NCBI GenBank assembly: GCA_029783825.1
Contig: JAREIK010003421.1
Coordinates: forward strand, 942,358 to 1,006,357
Direction of reading: 5' to 3'
DNA: 64,000 nucleotides
DNA from: Sapria himalayana
Taxonomy: Eukaryota > Streptophyta > Magnoliopsida > Malpighiales > Rafflesiaceae
Shown: positions 59,241 to 64,000 of the stretch, piece after piece
How positions within the stretch are numbered: the stretch's first letter is position 1
Layout of the letters: every line of letters begins with the position of its first letter
Position numbers and translations under genes: made by a program
Notes under the pieces: generated by a model
What the model saw: only the letters and a program-made list of their open reading frames with translations
Told to the model about the DNA's origin: nothing
Databases searched by the model: none

Positions 59241-60792
59241 AATGACTTTTGGAATGAAACATTTGATTGATTTGAGTGTATTTATAGGTTGGTCTTTCAA
59301 CATAACTCTTGTATACTTAAATATTATATGGAACTTTCATGATAAATTGGCCATGATAAGTTAAGTCTTGAAAATTCTCTATCAATTCTCCATCATATAC
59401 ATAGACATATATACCTTTAATAATGTCTAAGAGCATAGATAGTCAAAGTCATCATTTGACTTTTTTTGATTTTCATCATACAACTTTTCATATTTTTCAT
59501 CTACTTTTATAAATATCTTTGTTTTTCTTCTTACTCAGCTATATGCATTTTCATCAATTATGATCAGATCCCATGGTTGGTCATAGTAAGAATAATGTTT
59601 GCATTAAAAGTTCCCTCATACTAAACAACCATTGAGGTGAGTTTGCCTTCACTCATTTTTAAACAATAATACTCAATGAGAGATAACTTGGGTCCGGTAC
59701 CACCATATATTTTAATGGTGAATGGATACATGAATAGTATATTAATCACTCATACAGTACTCTATTCATAATAATCAATAAAAAAAATTATATGTTTTCT
59801 TTAGAGGTAAAACTATCCATTAAAAACGGAAAAGGAAATCAAATCATTCTCCACCTTTTATAGTTTCAAAGAAGCTCCAACCTTCCTAAATTTTCAAAAT
59901 GAGTGTTATTGACTTTTTTTTCAATGTAGACAAATTCATTTACATCATTTAAGGTTTTCTCATTGACTATAAAAGTAGCACAAGTAACTTAATATAGAAA
60001 ATTCAATTTTCATAATAAATAATCAAGAAACAATCAAGTTTATATATTCATATATATATATATATCACATGTTAAACATCAATCAATATAACCAATCCAA
60101 AAAAATTGAGCATCAAATTAGCATAATGTTCATGACTTCTTGTATTTCGAATGAACAATCATCACAAAATAATGACTTTACAACATATATAAAGTCATTT
60201 TTTAATATTTTTTAATATTAATGAAATTTCTCATCAATTTATCGATTAAGAAGAATACAGCACATGTCATTGTTAGATAATATTAATGTCATCAAATATT
60301 TTTTTAATAAGAATATAATACATGTCATTGTTAACTATCATTTTTCATCAAAAATTATTAAAAAAATAATCTTATATAAGTAAATATCTAGTTAGATATG
60401 ATCAAATATTTGTGTTGAACTTAAATATCAAATGATATTAATTATTATAAAAAAAATCAAATATATATCATGAATAATTGTTATGATTAGTTTATACTTT
60501 TTCTGAAGCTATTTTGAGTGCAATAATGTCTTAACTTTGTTATATGGTGATATTAATGGATTAAACTTAAAATATGTACTATAGAGTTATTCCATATTCT
60601 ATGGAAACTAAAGTTGGAATAGCTATTAAATTTCAAAGTCATGATCTCAATCTTGGAGTCATGACCTAAAGAAGTCATAACCTATTTTGGGTGGTTGTGA
60701 CTAGAGATTATGCTTTTGGAGTCGAAACTTATATTGTGAAATAGTGATCCAACCTAAGTTTCAATATGTGTTATTGTGCCATGAGAATAGAT
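59241..60792. other. Unassigned AT-rich stretch
   Basis: It should contain the gag of the reverse copia element but I see no gag motif. It includes a TATATA run (60050-60063) and several TCATTGTTA repeats near 60260-60330. From about 60.5 kb the sequence is probably U3 of the copia LTR that ends at 61.6 kb, with GTCATGAC words, but its start is not defined. Confidence 0.35.
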
Positions 60793-61156
60793 TTAAAAGG
60801 CACAATGTGCACCAAGGCGCAAAGGTCTCTTGGAGCCTTGAGGCGTAAGGCACACCTAAGGCGTGAGCTTTTATGAAGTGAAATATGACTTTGAATGCAC
60901 TTAAATTTTTACTAAATATGATTCTATTGATAAAAAAATAAATGTTCCTAATATTAAAATAAATTCTGAAAAACAAATAAATAAAACTATATAAATTTCA
61001 ATATATAATTACAAATTTTGAGAATAAATATAATTTAAAAAAACTATAGTATATAAAGCATGCCTCTTCAGTAAGTCGCGTGCCTTAGAAGGCGAGATAC
61101 TATAACTAGGGAGTGGTTGTGCCTTGAGCCTAGGCACGCCTTAAGCATGCCTTTCA
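60793..61156. mobile_element. MITE-like element with GGCGC-type inverted ends
   Basis: About 360 bp whose two ends are GC-richer than the AT-rich middle and roughly inverted: AAAAGGCACAATGTGCACC and CAAGGCGCAAAGG on the left; on the right, read in reverse, GAAAGGCATGCTTAAGGCG and TGCCTAGGCTCAAGGC. Words like AAGGCG, GCCTTGAG and GCCTAGGC recur in both. This AAGGCGC-type repeat is common in plant genomes. No coding sequence and no clear target duplication; it lies inside the probable copia U3. Confidence 0.6.
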
Positions 61157-61640
61157 CAACTATGGTCATGACCATATTCTATGGTATCATGACATCATTG
61201 TTGTCTCGATATATTTTGTGTTGTTGTGACTAATAACTTGTGGATTCAAGTCACAACTTGTTCTCTAGGGTCACAAAATAAATGATGCTACAACCTATTA
61301 TATATTGTCATGGCATATGACTTAAGTATAAAAAGTTCTTTACTTCACTATATAAAGGCTTATAAATGAAATGTAAAAAAATGTGTAAGAAGTTAAATTG
61401 AAATATTACTCTACTACAAAGAGTGAATATTGTGAATTTTTTTTATTGTGTATTTTGACACACACACACACTCTCTCCTCTTATTTCTCCTCTTGTTTTG
61501 TGTGTATGTGTGTGTGATTTTTTTATAAGATCTCTCATGGTGTATGTGTACTTCTTCTATGAAAGTTAAATTTTTGGTTAATTACCCCCCTCAAAAATAC
61601 TAAACCTTAACCATCCTCTTGATTCATGGTATCTAAGGTG
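61157..61640 (+). repeat. Copia 5' LTR (3' part) with promoter
   Basis: CACTATATAAAGGCTTATAAA (TATA box at 61349-61357) lies about 270 bp before the primer-site cluster, followed by a pyrimidine/CA tract (61462-61490), the usual R/U5 arrangement of a copia LTR. The left end of the LTR is unknown. Confidence 0.6.
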
Positions 61641-61766
61641 TATTATTTTGGGTACTAAAATGATCCTAACATTTAGTATCGAAAGATTATGATTTCATTG
61701 ATTCCTAATATTAGGTATCAAAGACCATATTTGATACCTCTGAATTCTAATATTTAGTATCATAGC
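61625..61766 (+). other. Multiplied initiator-Met-tRNA primer site
   Basis: Four related phrases at roughly 40-45 bp spacing: CATGGTATCTAAGG (61625-61638), ACATTTAGTATCGAAAG (61669-61685), ATATTAGGTATCAAAG (61708-61723) and ATATTTAGTATCATAGC (61750-61766). The last one is closest to the copia primer site TGGTATCAGAGC, complementary to initiator Met tRNA, and stands right before gag. Confidence 0.6.
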
Positions 61767-61784
61767 AAGGTTTTGGTGTTTGAA

Positions 61785-64000
61785 TCAATGTATGGAAAGT
61801 TTGACATCTAAGGTTAAAGTTAAGAAATTCATAGAGGATAGTTTCAAATTATAGAAGTTAAAGATGGAAGATTTGTTTATTGATATAGATCAATAGTCCA
61901 TGATAGAACATTCAAAGCCAATAATGAGAAATAAAAAATTAGAGAGTGAGAGACTTGATCTAACGATGTTTAATAGATGAGATCTTGTTGAATGTTTCTA
62001 ATTAAAGAACTACTGAATTTTAGAAAAAACTAGATATACTCTATTATAGCAAGTTGCTAGTCAATAAATTATTCTTAAGGAAGAATCTTTACAAGTTACA
62101 CATTGAAGAGGATGACTCATTTACCTCACAACTATATGAGTTTCAGATATTGATTAGCTAACTATCAACTACTTGCTATTAGATTAATAATGATGATAAT
62201 GCTACTATCCTTCTCAATTCCCTACTTGATTCATATGATAATCTGATTATCACCATTGATAGTTGTACAATAATATTATCCTATGAAATAGTAATTACAG
62301 TTCTACTATTAAAAGATATGAGGGTGAAAAATATGGTGAAATACTCTAAGGATGTATTATTTGTGAGGGGGAGGATTGAAGAATCGAAGGAAGAGTTAGT
62401 CTAGAAGAGATTCCCAAGTCAAGAGGAAAATCAAAAATTATGAATAAGCTAATCATGATATGATGGAAGTGTGGTAGACATGGGCATTTCTAGAGGGACT
62501 ACCAAAGATCTAAAAGATAACCGACTTAGGTCATGACATCATAATCACAAGTCATAGCTCAAGAAAGAGTTGGCTTGGAAGTCAAGGAGTCATCTACTAG
62601 TGGAGACCTATATTTTGCTGAGGAATATGTCACTCATGTTAATAAAGACATATAGTTTATCGACACAAGCATATCATATCACATGACTCCTCATCAAAGT
62701 TGATTTAGTCATTATGAGCCTTATGATGGAAGAAATATGATAATATGAAAATGACTCAATGATTAAGATAGTTTTCCATGGGAACGTGAAGATGAAGATG
62801 CATGATAGAATCTTAAAATTTATAATTAGAATCATTCATATTCTTCACTTAAACAAAAATATAATGTTTATTTATTTGATGATGGATACTAGTCTCAAAA
62901 TTCAATTATGAAGACAAGTCTAAAAAGATGACATAAGAAATAATGATAATTACTTGAGGAACAGGATGTGGAAGTTTGTACAAGCTATTGGGAAGCACTA
63001 TCATGGGTGAAGCTAGGTCCTCAATTTTTGAGAAGAAATCAATGGAGAACTTTAAAGATATGAAGCAAGGCATATAAATGAATATGAAGTCTAGTGATTT
63101 TATGAAATTGCACCATGGAAATATGGTGTCATGATAGAGTCTGAAATGGAGACTTGGAAACATGGAGTCACAATATGTAAACACAACATTATGATATTGA
63201 ACCATGTAGAAGAATTAGAGAGGAAAGTTCAGAGCTAGTGAACTACTAGTAGTGTTGTGCTAGAGAGACTCAGAGTTGAACTTGAAATTGTGACAAGGAG
63301 ATATGAGGTTGAAAAGAAGAACAAGCAGTCCCAAGAAAAAAACAAAAGTTTAGTATTATAATATAAAAACTCAAAGTTGTGATAAGAGTATAAGAAGATC
63401 AAGTTGGCAAAAGAGCAACTTGGGTCATGACTAGATACATAGTCATGACAGAAAGATACTAAGGCCTAGAAGAATAATAGTTTAGGGTCACTACAAGTAA
63501 ATTCAATGTCACTATAGGTAAATTCAATGTCATAAAAAGAGAATAAATAGCTATGTGGATTTCAGAGTCATGTAGGGAAATTCATGTTTGTGACTATATT
63601 CAACTAGTTGCACAGAATCTTCTATTGAAGAGGTGGAGTAGACATGATTTTTATGACTCTGATGAGGATGATGTAGTAGATACAGATCCTACATTAATGA
63701 GGTCTAGATATGTCACAAACCTACCTAAAAGGTGTGAAGACAATGCATACATTGTTCTTCAGGTTACAAGGGATGAGCCATGTACTATATTGGAGACAAG
63801 AACCTATGGAATCCAATGTGGTGGGAGTAAGATAAAAAAATGTTTAGTCAAATATATGGGAGCCTCGTGAAGTTAGCTCTGAATTCAAAGGAAATTGAAA
63901 GGTAGTGAATATCAAAAGCTTTTGTTGGTGTAAACTTGAGTTTGGAATAAAGAAGATTGTGATTCGACAAATGTGAGGCTATCCACTACATCTAAACTAA
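61785..64000 (+). pseudogene. Ty1/copia gag-protease and pol linker, cut by window end
   Basis: Degenerate copia polyprotein. Gag (about 61790-62400): KKFIEDSFKL, LKMEDLFIDIDQ, KLLVNKLFLRKNLYKLHIEE (62050-62110), ATILLNSLLDSYDNLIITID and VKYSKDVLFVRGR. Zinc knuckle: KCGRHGHF*RDY (62469-62504), its first Cys now Trp and the last Cys now Tyr. Protease (62640-62700): FIDTSISYHMTPHQS where the Asp-Ser-Gly-Ala is Asp-Thr-Ser-Ile. Linker to integrase: FHGNVKMKMHD, LYKLLGSTIMGEARSS (62975-63022). The integrase core is absent: 63200-63540 has no homology. A 105-codon open frame (63553-63870) with FYDSDEDDVVDTDPTLMRSR matches the acidic linker that precedes RT, and the last 120 bp look like the first RT residues. 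The element continues past the window. Confidence 0.85.

Noticed and set aside
63553..63870. 105-codon open frame as a host gene
   Set aside because: Its acidic DSDEDD stretch and position after copia gag/protease match the linker between copia integrase and RT.

Overview
This is nuclear DNA of a flowering plant, from a repeat-filled, gene-poor region (pericentromeric or old intergenic heterochromatin). I find no intact host gene, tRNA, rRNA or microbial-style feature. The sequence is very AT-rich and CpG-poor, as expected of long-methylated transposon DNA decayed by C-to-T change. Every recognisable protein is a broken transposable-element polyprotein. The repeat types would suit a eudicot such as grapevine, but the species is a guess.

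Layout. 1.3-2.2 kb: gag remnant of an Athila/Tat-like Ty3/gypsy element (+). 3.3-6.0 kb: PIF/Harbinger DNA transposon (-) with its Myb-like ORF1, a three-exon transposase and one candidate terminus. 7.8-11.4 kb: degenerate Ty1/copia element (+). 11.45-14.8 kb: long gypsy LTR plus leader (+), followed tail-to-tail by a reversed copy of the LTR (14.8-17.3 kb). 17.3-22.3 kb: a copia RT/RNase H fragment (+) with its polypurine tract, then a reverse copia element broken by a piece of the gypsy LTR. 22.3-25.1 kb: unassigned AT-rich DNA with a 25-bp tandem repeat and a perfect 18-bp-arm hairpin. 25.1-26.6 kb: copia RT/RNase H (+). 27.5-28.1 kb: end of a chromovirus (-). 28.2-56.9 kb: a nest of one gypsy family in both orientations. 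57.0-59.2 kb: copia protease/integrase (-) with a tandem duplication. 60.8-61.2 kb: a GC-rich-ended MITE-like element. 61.2-64.0 kb: copia LTR, primer site, gag, protease and the start of RT (+), running off the window.

The dominant system is the gypsy family at 11.5-17.3 and 28-57 kb. It has LTRs of about 2.3-2.6 kb crowded with the palindrome GTCATGAC, an Asp-tRNA-type primer region, gag and protease, the conserved GGGAGGCAACCC motif that normally follows pol in Athila-like elements, an Athila-type plant-transposon ORF, and a polypurine region. In each of the copies I can read through, reverse transcriptase, RNase H and integrase are absent. In their place lies a repetitive domain rich in Val-Met-Thr (GTC ATG AC codes V-M-T). 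One copy carries an exactly periodic 57-bp array encoding a 19-residue unit. I infer a non-autonomous family that depended on another element for replication; this is the most interesting item here.

LTR boundaries are by-eye alignments between copies and are good to roughly 10-50 bp unless stated.
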